A DNA stretch of 16,748 bases, taken from the NCBI GenBank assembly GCA_003151665.1, contig PLYD01000300.1, positions 1 through 16,748 of the forward strand, written 5' to 3'. Origin of the DNA: Candidatus Dormiibacterota bacterium (GTDB lineage: Bacteria > Chloroflexota > Dormibacteria > Dormibacterales > Dormibacteraceae). A program made the position numbers and the translations under genes. Below, piece after piece: positions 1 to 6,279 of this stretch. The number at the start of each line of letters is the position of its first letter. The stretch's first letter is position 1. The notes under the pieces were generated by a model. It did no database searches, was not told the origin of the DNA, and was given only the letters and a program-made list of their open reading frames with translations.

Positions 1-27
1 TCGATCAAGGCCCCAATCGAGAAGTAG
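1..27 (+). CDS. C-terminal tail of an upstream gene (partial)
   Basis: Reading frame 1 from the first base gives eight codons (SIKAPIEK) and then TAG at 25-27, two bases before the ATG of the DUF4395 gene. The very tight spacing fits an operon whose upstream gene begins outside the window. DUF4395 genes are often next to thioredoxin- or rhodanese-like genes, but eight residues cannot identify the product. The stop could be fortuitous. Confidence 0.4.
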   Translation, partial: SIKAPIEK

Positions 28-29
28 GG

Positions 30-503
30 ATGGCAACCTCGCCCCGTGGCGTCGTCGATCACTCTGCGCTGAAGGTCAACCAGACCGGGATCGTGGCGAC
101 CGTGCTCGTCGCGTTCATCGGCTCTGCGTTCTTCAGGCCGGCGCTCGTCCTGATTCCGCTGCTCGCGGTGGTGCTGCTGCTTGGCACCTTCGCACCGCAG
201 CTGGCGCTGTTCAAGCAGCTCTACTTCAAGGTCCTGAAGCCGCGCGGCATCGTCCGGCCGAGAGTCGTGCAAGATCGGCCGGAACCGCACAACTTCGCGC
301 AGGGGCTGGGCGGCGTGTTCCTGGTGGTCTCGTCAGCTTTCTTGCTGCCGCTTCCGGTGGTGGGGCTGGCGCTCGCGCTCCTGGTCGCTGTACTTGCGTT
401 CATCAACCTGGCGTTCGGCTACTGCGTCGGTTGCCAGATCTACTTCCAGCTGGGCCGGGCGGGCTTCATCAAGGCCACCCCGGGGACGACCGGCACCGTC
501 TGA
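30..503 (+). CDS. DUF4395 family integral membrane protein
   Basis: This 157-residue hydrophobic protein has membrane segments at roughly residues 20-34, 36-55, 93-109 and 111-128. Between them lies a basic, proline-containing loop (about 65-90). The last membrane segment is followed by GYCVGC (130-135), a CxxC motif typical of DUF4395 proteins. The family has no proven reaction. The CxxC at the membrane face and the adjoining thioredoxin-like gene suggest thiol-disulfide exchange or sulfur transfer at the membrane, which is inference. Its stop TGA (501-503) shares its A with the ATG of the next gene, so the two are probably translationally coupled. The ATG at 30 follows a purine-rich stretch (GAGAAGTAGGG) but no classic Shine-Dalgarno spacing. 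Confidence 0.85.
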   Translation: MATSPRGVVDHSALKVNQTGIVATVLVAFIGSAFFRPALVLIPLLAVVLLLGTFAPQLALFKQLYFKVLKPRGIVRPRVVQDRPEPHNFAQGLGGVFLVVSSAFLLPLPVVGLALALLVAVLAFINLAFGYCVGCQIYFQLGRAGFIKATPGTTGTV

Positions 504-922
504 TGGCGACTCAACTCTGGGCTCTGGCGGCGGCGGGTGCTGTGGTGCTCGCTGCCGCCGGCCTGGAGCTCTGGCGGTCGCGCCACGCGCGCGCTCGCGC
601 AGTCGGATTGACCGCCGCCACAACGGCAGGCGATGTCGAGCCGTACATCCTGTACTTCACGGGCGAGAACTGCTCGGTGTGCCGCACCCACCAGGAGCCG
701 GCGCTCGCGAAGCTGGCGGGCGTGCGAATCGACAAGGTCGATGCGATCGCCGAGCGCGAGCTGGCCGACCGCTTCCACGTTTACACCCTCCCGACGACGG
801 TGGTCATGTCGGGTGAGGGCAAGTCTCTGAATGTGAACTATGGCTATGCGCCGGCGACCAAGCTTGAGCGCCAGCTGGCGGACGCCCGCGGCGCCAACCC
901 GAGGGTGAGCGCGACCGCCTGA
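503..922 (+). CDS. Membrane-anchored thioredoxin-like protein
   Basis: This 139-residue protein has an N-terminal membrane anchor (about residues 4-22) followed by basic residues (RSRHARAR), which places the anchor N-out and the domain either in the cytoplasm or outside. The thioredoxin fold shows in YFTGENCSVC, with the redox pair C57-x-x-C60, and in the cis-proline segment TLPTT (P97). It lacks the usual Trp before the active cysteine. The start chosen is ATG 503, overlapping the preceding stop (TGATG). A longer frame from 431 would run deep into the DUF4395 gene and is less likely. The DUF4395 protein with its own CxxC is the obvious redox partner. Its specific substrate is unknown. Confidence 0.85.
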   Translation: MATQLWALAAAGAVVLAAAGLELWRSRHARARAVGLTAATTAGDVEPYILYFTGENCSVCRTHQEPALAKLAGVRIDKVDAIAERELADRFHVYTLPTTVVMSGEGKSLNVNYGYAPATKLERQLADARGANPRVSATA

Positions 923-932
923 CGCTGCGGTC

Positions 933-938
933 TATCCT
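933..938 (+). promoter_or_regulatory. Putative -10 element for the binding-protein gene
   Basis: TATCCT lies seven bases upstream of the ATG at 946, so transcription would begin at or next to the start codon, giving a leaderless mRNA. No Shine-Dalgarno sequence is present in the 23-base gap after the previous gene. The -35 region is only weakly recognisable (GCGACC at 911-916, 16 bp upstream). Confidence 0.4.
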
Positions 939-945
939 GACCAGG

Positions 946-2196
946 ATGCGCCGTCTTCTCGTCGTCGCTTGTCTCGCATTGCTGATCGCCGTCGCATGTG
1001 GGCAGCAGTCGCAGGCAACTCAGAGCCACGACCTCGTGTTGGGCGCGATCTATCCCCTCAGCGGTCCCCAGGCAGAGGGAGGCAAGGAGGAGCTCGCCGG
1101 CGTCAAGGCGGCTCTTCAGCTGGCGCAGTCGACCGGTGCATTAAAAGCCCAGGTTCGCTTGCAGGTCGTGGACGCGACCACGCCACAAGCCGCGAGCGCC
1201 GCGGTTGACGAGCTCGTCCGCGACTATCACGTGCCGGCGATTCTCGGCACCTACGGGAGCACGCTTTCGGCAGCGGCGTCTGCCAGGGCTGAGGCGTTGA
1301 AAACCATCTACTGGGAAACCGGAGCTGTGGCCGATCCCATCACCGCCCAGCGTCAATACGTGTTCAGGACCGTAGCGACCGGGAGCTCCCTCGGCCGGAT
1401 GGCGGTCACGTTCACGCATGACGTGCTCGTCCCACAAATGAAACCGGCGACTCCGCGTGTCGTGATCGTGCGCGTGAGCGACATTTACGGTCGATCGGTG
1501 GGCGGAGGCGAGGAGGCCCTCGCGCACAGTCTCGGCATGAACGTCGTAGATGTGATCGAGTACAACCCGAACGTTTACGACGCGGATATCATCGCCGCTC
1601 GTGTCGCGTCTGACCGTGCGGACGTGCTGTGGGATGTCAGCTATCTCGACGATGGAGTCGCGATCTGGCAAGCCCTCCTCCGCAACGGGGTCAAGCTCAA
1701 GGCCGCGATCGGCACCAGCTCCGCGTTCTGCATGCTCGCCTTCAGCCAGCGACTTGGCGCGGGCTCGGTTGGTGTCTACGCTGCGGACAAGCCCGACGCT
1801 GACATCAGCCCTGCCGCACTGTCGCCTGTGGGCAAGGCGCTGCTCGCCCAAGCGCGATCGACCTACGCGGCGGCCAACGGTGCCGCGAGCATGACGATTC
1901 CCGCGGTGGCCGGCTTCGTCGGCGGCTGGACTTTCTTCACCAACGTGCTCAACCAGCTGTCGGCGTCCGTTACGGCCGAGTCGATTCGGACGGCGGCACT
2001 CAACGTCGACGTGCCTGTGGGCGACAGCATCAACGGGGGAGGCGTCAAGTTCGGCGTCGCGGGTGCGCTGGACGAGGGCCAGAACACCAGGTCGGCCGCG
2101 GTCGTCGGGCAGTGGCAAGGGGTCGGCAACATGAAGATCGTGTATCCGCCTGCGTATGCCACCGGGATCCCGATCGGGATGACGGTTTCGCCCTAA
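946..2196 (+). CDS. ABC-type substrate-binding lipoprotein (branched-chain amino acid type)
   Basis: This 416-residue protein resembles Leu/Ile/Val- and amide-binding proteins (Peripla_BP_6 type). It starts with a lipoprotein-like signal (hydrophobic core, then AVAC with Cys18; the -3 position is Ala, not the usual Leu). The mature start LVLGAIYPLSGPQAEGG is the characteristic opening strand and ligand-loop motif. A second-lobe strand follows near residue 175 (RVVIVRVSDIYG). Such proteins bind amino acids, amides, urea or aromatic acids outside the cell and deliver them to an ABC permease, but no permease or ATPase gene is adjacent, so it is an orphan here. It has its own likely promoter and is convergent with the hydrolase gene, three bases from its end. 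The ligand cannot be assigned. Confidence 0.85.
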   Translation: MRRLLVVACLALLIAVACGQQSQATQSHDLVLGAIYPLSGPQAEGGKEELAGVKAALQLAQSTGALKAQVRLQVVDATTPQAASAAVDELVRDYHVPAILGTYGSTLSAAASARAEALKTIYWETGAVADPITAQRQYVFRTVATGSSLGRMAVTFTHDVLVPQMKPATPRVVIVRVSDIYGRSVGGGEEALAHSLGMNVVDVIEYNPNVYDADIIAARVASDRADVLWDVSYLDDGVAIWQALLRNGVKLKAAIGTSSAFCMLAFSQRLGAGSVGVYAADKPDADISPAALSPVGKALLAQARSTYAAANGAASMTIPAVAGFVGGWTFFTNVLNQLSASVTAESIRTAALNVDVPVGDSINGGGVKFGVAGALDEGQNTRSAAVVGQWQGVGNMKIVYPPAYATGIPIGMTVSP

Positions 2197-2199
2197 GCG

Positions 2200-3135
2200 C
2201 TACCGGGCGCGCCTTTCGGCCATGCGCCGGTCCACGGGAGCGACGGTTTGACGCCGAGGGCTGCTTTGGTCCCGCCTTTCGCCGGACCGCCGTTCGGCGT
2301 CGGCTCGAATGGCGTTCGCCCGCTGCTCAGCGCGTTGAGGCGCGGAGAGTTCCAGGTCGTCAATAAACTGCTGGATTGCTAGGTTCACCAGCTTTGGGTG
2401 CGTGAGGTTGCTGGCGTGGCCGGCGCCCTCGATGGCGACCATCTGGCGGCAGTTCGCCAGCTCGGAGCACAGCCGATGGGCCTTTTCGATATCGATCGCG
2501 GCGTCAACGGTGCCGTGAATCACCAGCGCGGGCGCTGTGATCTCGCCGAGCCGATGCTGGATGTCGTCCCGGCTCACTAGCGTCTGAAACGCCTGGTGAA
2601 GCAGCGATCGCGGTTTTTGGCGCCACTTCGCGATCCAGGGCGCGCGACCCTTCCACTCGTTGCCGAGGATGATCGCGGCGATGGTCTCGGCGAGCTGATC
2701 GTTGAGGCCCTCGACTTCCCAGACATCAAGCATCACCTGATAGGTGGCGACCTTCTCAGGGTCCTCGACGCCGGCTTGTGTTCCGATCAATACCAGGCCA
2801 GACACACGCTCGGGGTACTTGAGCGCGAAACGAAGCGCGACGAAACCGCCCTGGCTCATCCCGCCGACGACCGCTCTCTCGATTCCGAGATGGTCGAGGA
2901 GCCCTTTCAGATCGTCGGCGAGGTCCCAGTAGCTGAACGGGTCATCGGTGTTCTCTGTCTCGCCGTGGCAGCGCGCGTCCCACGTGATGAACCGGCTGCC
3001 GACCTTGGCGGCTTCGATCTGGGGCGCGAACATCTCTCGGTCCATGAGCAGCCCGTGTGCAAGCACGATGGGCACGAGGTCGCCGCCTGTGTCTTCGTAG
3101 TTGATCCACTGGCCGTTGACCTGGTGTAGTGGCAT
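2200..3135 (-). CDS. Alpha/beta hydrolase with Arg-rich C-terminal tail
   Basis: This 311-residue protein belongs to the alpha/beta-hydrolase fold. The oxyanion region HG (residues 27-28, VLAHG), nucleophile elbow GMSQGG (Ser94), acid in HGTVDAAID (Asp211) and catalytic His240 (GAGHASN) are all present in the expected order. The catalytic domain ends near residue 262. Beyond it is an extra tail of about 48 residues rich in Arg, Ala and Gln with recurring ERR/DRR units, not part of the fold. The family includes esterases, lactonases (3-oxoadipate enol-lactonase-like) and dehalogenases; the substrate is not evident. ATG 3135 starts eight bases after the acetyltransferase stop, so the two genes form an operon with the acetyltransferase first. 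Confidence 0.88.
   Translation of the reverse strand: MPLHQVNGQWINYEDTGGDLVPIVLAHGLLMDREMFAPQIEAAKVGSRFITWDARCHGETENTDDPFSYWDLADDLKGLLDHLGIERAVVGGMSQGGFVALRFALKYPERVSGLVLIGTQAGVEDPEKVATYQVMLDVWEVEGLNDQLAETIAAIILGNEWKGRAPWIAKWRQKPRSLLHQAFQTLVSRDDIQHRLGEITAPALVIHGTVDAAIDIEKAHRLCSELANCRQMVAIEGAGHASNLTHPKLVNLAIQQFIDDLELSAPQRAEQRANAIRADAERRSGERRDQSSPRRQTVAPVDRRMAERRAR
2202..2231. other. Possible GC-rich hairpin between convergent genes
   Basis: ACCGGGCGC (2202-2210) can pair with GCGCCGGT (2224-2231) with one bulged base around a 13-base loop. It sits just past the binding-protein stop, inside the 3' end of the convergent hydrolase gene. No T-run follows on either strand, so an intrinsic terminator is doubtful. 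The pairing could be incidental in sequence this rich in G and C. Confidence 0.2.
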
Positions 3136-3143
3136 GCCGGTGG

Positions 3144-3677
3144 TCAGCCCCGCCCTTCAAGCGCCAGTTGCACGAGCGTGATGTCCATCCACCGGTCGAA
3201 CTTGTGGGCGGCGTCGCGGATGGTCCCGACGACCTCGAATCCGAGCTTCGAGTGAAGCGCGAGGCCGGCCCGGTTGTCGGTCGCGATACTGGCCACGATC
3301 GTGCGATAGCCGAGGCCGCGGGCCTCAGTTATGAGCTCCGCTAGCAACGCCCGGCCGATACCGCGTCCGTGGTGGACAGGATCGACGTACACGAGATCCT
3401 CCACTATGTCGAAGCCGCGCTGGTTCCAAGGGAACAGGCGCGCCCAGCCATTCACCCCGCCTTCGTCAGTCGACACTATCAGCTTGGAGCGCTTTTCGTG
3501 CGCCTCCCACCAGGCGGCCGCCTCCTCAGTCCCCAGGGGCTCGGAATCGATGGTGGCGAACGTCTGGTTCACCGCCCAGTTGTAGATGCCCACTACCGCC
3601 TTCAGGTCCTCCCGGGTCGCCGGCCGGATGCTGAAGGTGGTCTTAGCCCCCGTTGCCAAGACCCCATTGGAGCACAA
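3144..3677 (-). CDS. GNAT N-acetyltransferase, phosphinothricin/methionine-sulfoximine acetyltransferase-like
   Basis: This 177-residue protein is a GNAT-fold acetyltransferase. It opens with IRPATREDL (17-25) and IYNWAV (31-36), typical of the Pat/Bar/YwnH branch. The acetyl-CoA pyrophosphate loop is GRGIGRALL (104-112), and motif B is IATDNRAGLALHSKLGF (131-147). These enzymes acetylate small amino compounds such as phosphinothricin or methionine sulfoximine, or sometimes other amino acids; the substrate is inferred only from resemblance. The TTG at 3677 is supported by AGAGGG about five bases upstream. A second TTG at 3659 would remove six residues that lie outside the fold. It is the first gene of an operon with the alpha/beta hydrolase. 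The 95-bp region separating it from the divergent aminotransferase should hold promoters for both. Confidence 0.85.
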   Translation of the reverse strand: MCSNGVLATGAKTTFSIRPATREDLKAVVGIYNWAVNQTFATIDSEPLGTEEAAAWWEAHEKRSKLIVSTDEGGVNGWARLFPWNQRGFDIVEDLVYVDPVHHGRGIGRALLAELITEARGLGYRTIVASIATDNRAGLALHSKLGFEVVGTIRDAAHKFDRWMDITLVQLALEGRG

Positions 3678-3733
3678 CCGGGCCCTCTTGTCTCAGCGAG
3701 GCCTGGCCTCCGACCGAACCTCGTCGGGTCTGA

Positions 3734-3739
3734 TACCTT
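3734..3739 (+). promoter_or_regulatory. Putative -10 element upstream of the aminotransferase
   Basis: TACCTT is seven bases upstream of an ATG at 3747. The arrangement is the same as at the binding-protein gene (TATCCT, seven bases ending CCAGG, then ATG). That ATG opens only a ten-codon frame, not the aminotransferase itself. The upstream -35 region (near GACCG at 3712-3716) is weak. Confidence 0.35.
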
Positions 3740-3746
3740 CGCCAGG

Positions 3747-3779
3747 ATGACTTTGTCCGGCGGGCCCCAGCCTTGGTGA
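3747..3779 (+). CDS. Possible ten-codon leader peptide overlapping the aminotransferase start
   Basis: ATG 3747 opens a frame of ten codons (MTLSGGPQPW) ending in TGA at 3777-3779. The stop overlaps the first codons of the aminotransferase, whose TTG/GTG candidates are at 3773 and 3776 in another frame. The ATG is placed seven bases after a -10-like box, as for a leaderless start. It could couple translation to the aminotransferase. Alternatively it could be the true N-terminus displaced by a one-base error, or coincidence. Confidence 0.3.
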   Translation: MTLSGGPQPW

Positions 3780-5053
3780 AGACCGCGCGCCGAACCCCCC
3801 AGATGAAAACCGCGCTCCCAGGTCCCAAAGCCGCCGATCTGATCGCCCGAGACGCCAAGGCGATGTCTCCCAGCTTCACCCGTGCCTACCCCTTTGTGAT
3901 GGAGCGAGGCGAGGGGTGCTGGGCCACGGATGTCGACGGCAACACCTTCCTGGACTTCACGGCCGGGATCGCGGTCAACACCACAGGCTTTTCCCATCCC
4001 AGGGTCGTGGCAGCGATCGAAGAGCAGGCAAAGCGATTCCTGCACATGTCCGGCACCGACTTCTATTACCGCGCCGAGATCGAGCTGGCCGAGCGCCTGG
4101 AGGCCAAGATCCTGCCGGGCACCCCGGCCAAAGTGTTCTTTACCAACTCGGGGGCCGAGGCGATCGAAGGCGCTATGAAGCTCGCGCGCTACGCCACGGG
4201 CAGGCCGAGTTATGTGGCGTTCATCGGAGGGTTCCACGGCCGCACCTTCGGCGCGCTGTCGCTGACGGCCTCCAAGGCGAGCCAGCGCCGCCGCTTCGCC
4301 CCCCTTCTCTCATCGGTCTTCCACGCCCCGTACCCGTCCGCTTCGCGAGGAGTGACCACCGACGATTCGATGGCGCGGCTCGAAGAGCTGTTCAGCACCG
4401 TCGCTCCCCCCGAGAGCGTGGCTGCCGTCTTCGTGGAGCCGATCCAGGGCGAGGGCGGCTACCTGGTGCCACCCGACGATTTCCTTCCACGCCTCAGGGA
4501 GCTCACCCTCAAACACGGAATCCTTCTGGTCGCGGATGAGGTGCAATCGGGCATGGGCCGGACGGGACAGTTCCTCGCGGTTGAGCACTGGGGCGTCGAG
4601 CCCGACATCGTGTGCCTGGCCAAGGGCATCGCCTCAGGGCTGCCTCTGGGCGCCTTTATCGCGCGGGCCGAGCAGATGAGCTGGCCTCCCGGCTCGCACG
4701 GGAGTACCTTCGGCGGCAACCCGCTGGCCTGCTCTGCCGGCCTGGCCACGCTCGACCTGCTCGACGAGGGGCTGATGACCAATGCCTCGAAGGTGGGCGC
4801 GCAGCTTCAAGATGGGTTGCGCGAGATCGCGCAAACGCACGACCAGGTCACCGACGTCCGAGGCCTCGGGCTGATGGTCGCGCTGGAGATGAAGACCGCG
4901 GAGCAAGCTGGGCAGCTCGTCCAGAATGCCTTCGAGCGCGGGTTGTTGCTGCTGACCGCGGGCGCGCGCGCCGTCCGCATCTGCCCGCCGCTGATCCTCG
5001 ACCATGAGGAGGCCGCGACAGGCCTGGAGATCATCGCCTCAGCCCTCGACTAG
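3773..5053 (+). CDS. Class III PLP-dependent aminotransferase (4-aminobutyrate/acetylornithine/ornithine type)
   Basis: With 426 residues this is a full-length class III aminotransferase. It shows SGAEA (126-130), GGFHGRT (152-158), the PLP-nitrogen aspartate in ADEVQSGMGRTG (Asp255) and the Schiff-base lysine in LAKGIASGLPLG (Lys284). The segment HMSGTDFYY (91-99) resembles the broad branch annotated as acetylornithine aminotransferase family or 4-aminobutyrate aminotransferase. It transfers an amino group from an omega-amino acid to 2-oxoglutarate in the cytoplasm. GABA, ornithine and acetylornithine cannot be told apart here, and no arginine or GABA pathway gene is adjacent. The start is uncertain: TTG 3773, GTG 3776 or ATG 3803, none with a good ribosome-binding site; an in-frame stop at 3731 sets the limit. 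Its TAG stop interlocks with that of the convergent lipoprotein gene. Confidence 0.9.
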   Translation: MVKTARRTPQMKTALPGPKAADLIARDAKAMSPSFTRAYPFVMERGEGCWATDVDGNTFLDFTAGIAVNTTGFSHPRVVAAIEEQAKRFLHMSGTDFYYRAEIELAERLEAKILPGTPAKVFFTNSGAEAIEGAMKLARYATGRPSYVAFIGGFHGRTFGALSLTASKASQRRRFAPLLSSVFHAPYPSASRGVTTDDSMARLEELFSTVAPPESVAAVFVEPIQGEGGYLVPPDDFLPRLRELTLKHGILLVADEVQSGMGRTGQFLAVEHWGVEPDIVCLAKGIASGLPLGAFIARAEQMSWPPGSHGSTFGGNPLACSAGLATLDLLDEGLMTNASKVGAQLQDGLREIAQTHDQVTDVRGLGLMVALEMKTAEQAGQLVQNAFERGLLLLTAGARAVRICPPLILDHEEAATGLEIIASALD

Positions 5054-6243
5054 CCAAACCTCGCGTGGAGCTTGGCGATCGCGGCTGCTGCGATGAGATC
5101 CGCGACCACCTCGGTTGACGTTGCTGCGGACCTATCGTCTGCCGCCAGCCTCGACCACGACTTCGCACGCTGATCGTCGATGACGGTGACGACCGCCTGG
5201 AGCTCTGACTCGAGCAGCAGGCTCGACGCATCAGTCCCGGGGTCTGTGGTGTCCGCCAGCCAGGCTGAGAGCTGCGTGACGAAAGCATCGTTCATCTGGC
5301 CCAACGCACTCTGCTTCGATGCCTCGGTAGGCGCCGATGCATAGGCGATCATGGCCGCGTTGCCGGCAGCCCAGGCATGGTCGAACCCAGCGGCAGAGGA
5401 CGCACCGAACAGGTCGGTGAACACAGCGTCGAGCGCGCTCGCGTTCTCAACCAGGGCGCGGGCCGCGGCCACCTGCTCCGCTGATCGGCGGCCGGCGATG
5501 GCGTTGGTTCGCATCGTCGCGAGGTACGAATGCTCCTGTAACCGGATGTTGAGTGACGCGCGCAGATCTACGGCTGGACTCGATGCGTTGCCTGGAAACT
5601 TGTCGGGAAACCTCCCGGCAATCCTCGGAGCGATCAAGTCGCCGGTCTGGGTGGCGTGTGCGTACGACGTTCTTAGATCGGCGTAAAGCCGTGGATAGTT
5701 TTTCGCGATCTGGTCGTCCAGCATTGCCCTCATCTCGAGCATGTGCCGGCTTACGAGCGGCACGATCAGGCTGGACGGGATCTGCGTCACATCGTTCAAG
5801 AATTGCGAGAACTGCGGTACGAACGTGCCGGAGAGGCCCGAAAATGCCGCGTCTGATTTGGTCTTGTTGTGAGTGACCAGGCCGATCGTGTAATTCACGA
5901 GGTAGTTGTTCTGCGCGTTCCAGATTTGCTCGAAGCGACTCGCCACGCTGTCGCCCATGGCCGAGCGCACCAGCTCCGTGAGGTCGGTGCTATTGGTGGT
6001 GAGCAGGAGTAGGTAGCTGGTGTATTCGGCCTGCCTGGCCGGAGCCGAAGACTGCTTGGCGATGATGAGCACGTGCTCACCGAGAAGAAGATCGAGTCGA
6101 ATGCGAAAGTCCGCGGCTTTGGATTCAGCCGAGTTTGACGCGATGGGGCTGGCGGACGCGACGGGGGAGGGAGGTGTGTGCGATTGCGACGAACCCGAAC
6201 AGCTGACAACCACCACCGCCGCAAGCGCTGCCAGGGTCCTCAA
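5050..6243 (-). CDS. Lipoprotein with two tandem copies of an uncharacterised helical domain
   Basis: I do not recognise a named function. The 397-residue protein begins with a lipoprotein-type signal (hydrophobic residues 4-14, VVSC with Cys15) and a Ser/Pro/Ala-rich linker to about residue 43. Two all-helical copies follow, about 46-213 and 226-396, at a constant offset of about 180. Matching anchors are GEH/QEH (55-57, 236-238), FEQIW/FDHAW (104-108, 287-291), FLND/WLAD (148-151, 328-331) and DDQIAKNYPRL/DDQRAKSWSRL (176-186, 356-366). From memory, similar helical units occur in extracellular proteins annotated copper-amine-oxidase-domain in Bacillus and Chloroflexota, but this is not verified. 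The start is TTG 6243, nine bases from a -10-like TAGGAT. It is divergent from the exonuclease gene and convergent with the aminotransferase, the stops overlapping in CTAG. Confidence 0.8.
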   Translation of the reverse strand: MRTLAALAAVVVVSCSGSSQSHTPPSPVASASPIASNSAESKAADFRIRLDLLLGEHVLIIAKQSSAPARQAEYTSYLLLLTTNSTDLTELVRSAMGDSVASRFEQIWNAQNNYLVNYTIGLVTHNKTKSDAAFSGLSGTFVPQFSQFLNDVTQIPSSLIVPLVSRHMLEMRAMLDDQIAKNYPRLYADLRTSYAHATQTGDLIAPRIAGRFPDKFPGNASSPAVDLRASLNIRLQEHSYLATMRTNAIAGRRSAEQVAAARALVENASALDAVFTDLFGASSAAGFDHAWAAGNAAMIAYASAPTEASKQSALGQMNDAFVTQLSAWLADTTDPGTDASSLLLESELQAVVTVIDDQRAKSWSRLAADDRSAATSTEVVADLIAAAAIAKLHARFG

Positions 6244-6252
6244 AGCACCGCC

Positions 6253-6270
6253 ATCCTAAGCGGCTAGGAT
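6253..6270. promoter_or_regulatory. Symmetrical divergent -10 elements
   Basis: ATCCTA (6253-6258) and TAGGAT (6265-6270) form a perfect inverted repeat around a six-base spacer. Each arm reads TAGGAT toward its own gene and lies exactly nine bases from a TTG start (6280 on plus, 6243 on minus). This fits a bidirectional promoter making two nearly leaderless transcripts, with each -35 region lying across the other gene's start. It could also act as an operator. Confidence 0.5.
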
Positions 6271-6279
6271 CAGGCCACC

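Noticed and set aside
431..502. Earlier start for the thioredoxin-like protein
   Set aside because: It would overlap 73 bases of the DUF4395 gene. The ATG at 503 with the TGATG stop-start overlap gives a proper membrane anchor.
1141..2118. 325-codon open frame on the minus strand
   Set aside because: It is antisense to the substrate-binding lipoprotein gene, with His/Arg/Asp-rich low-information translation and no motif.
3773..5053. Specific assignment of the aminotransferase as GabT or ArgD
   Set aside because: The motifs fit the whole class III subfamily, and no GABA or arginine pathway gene is adjacent to settle the substrate.
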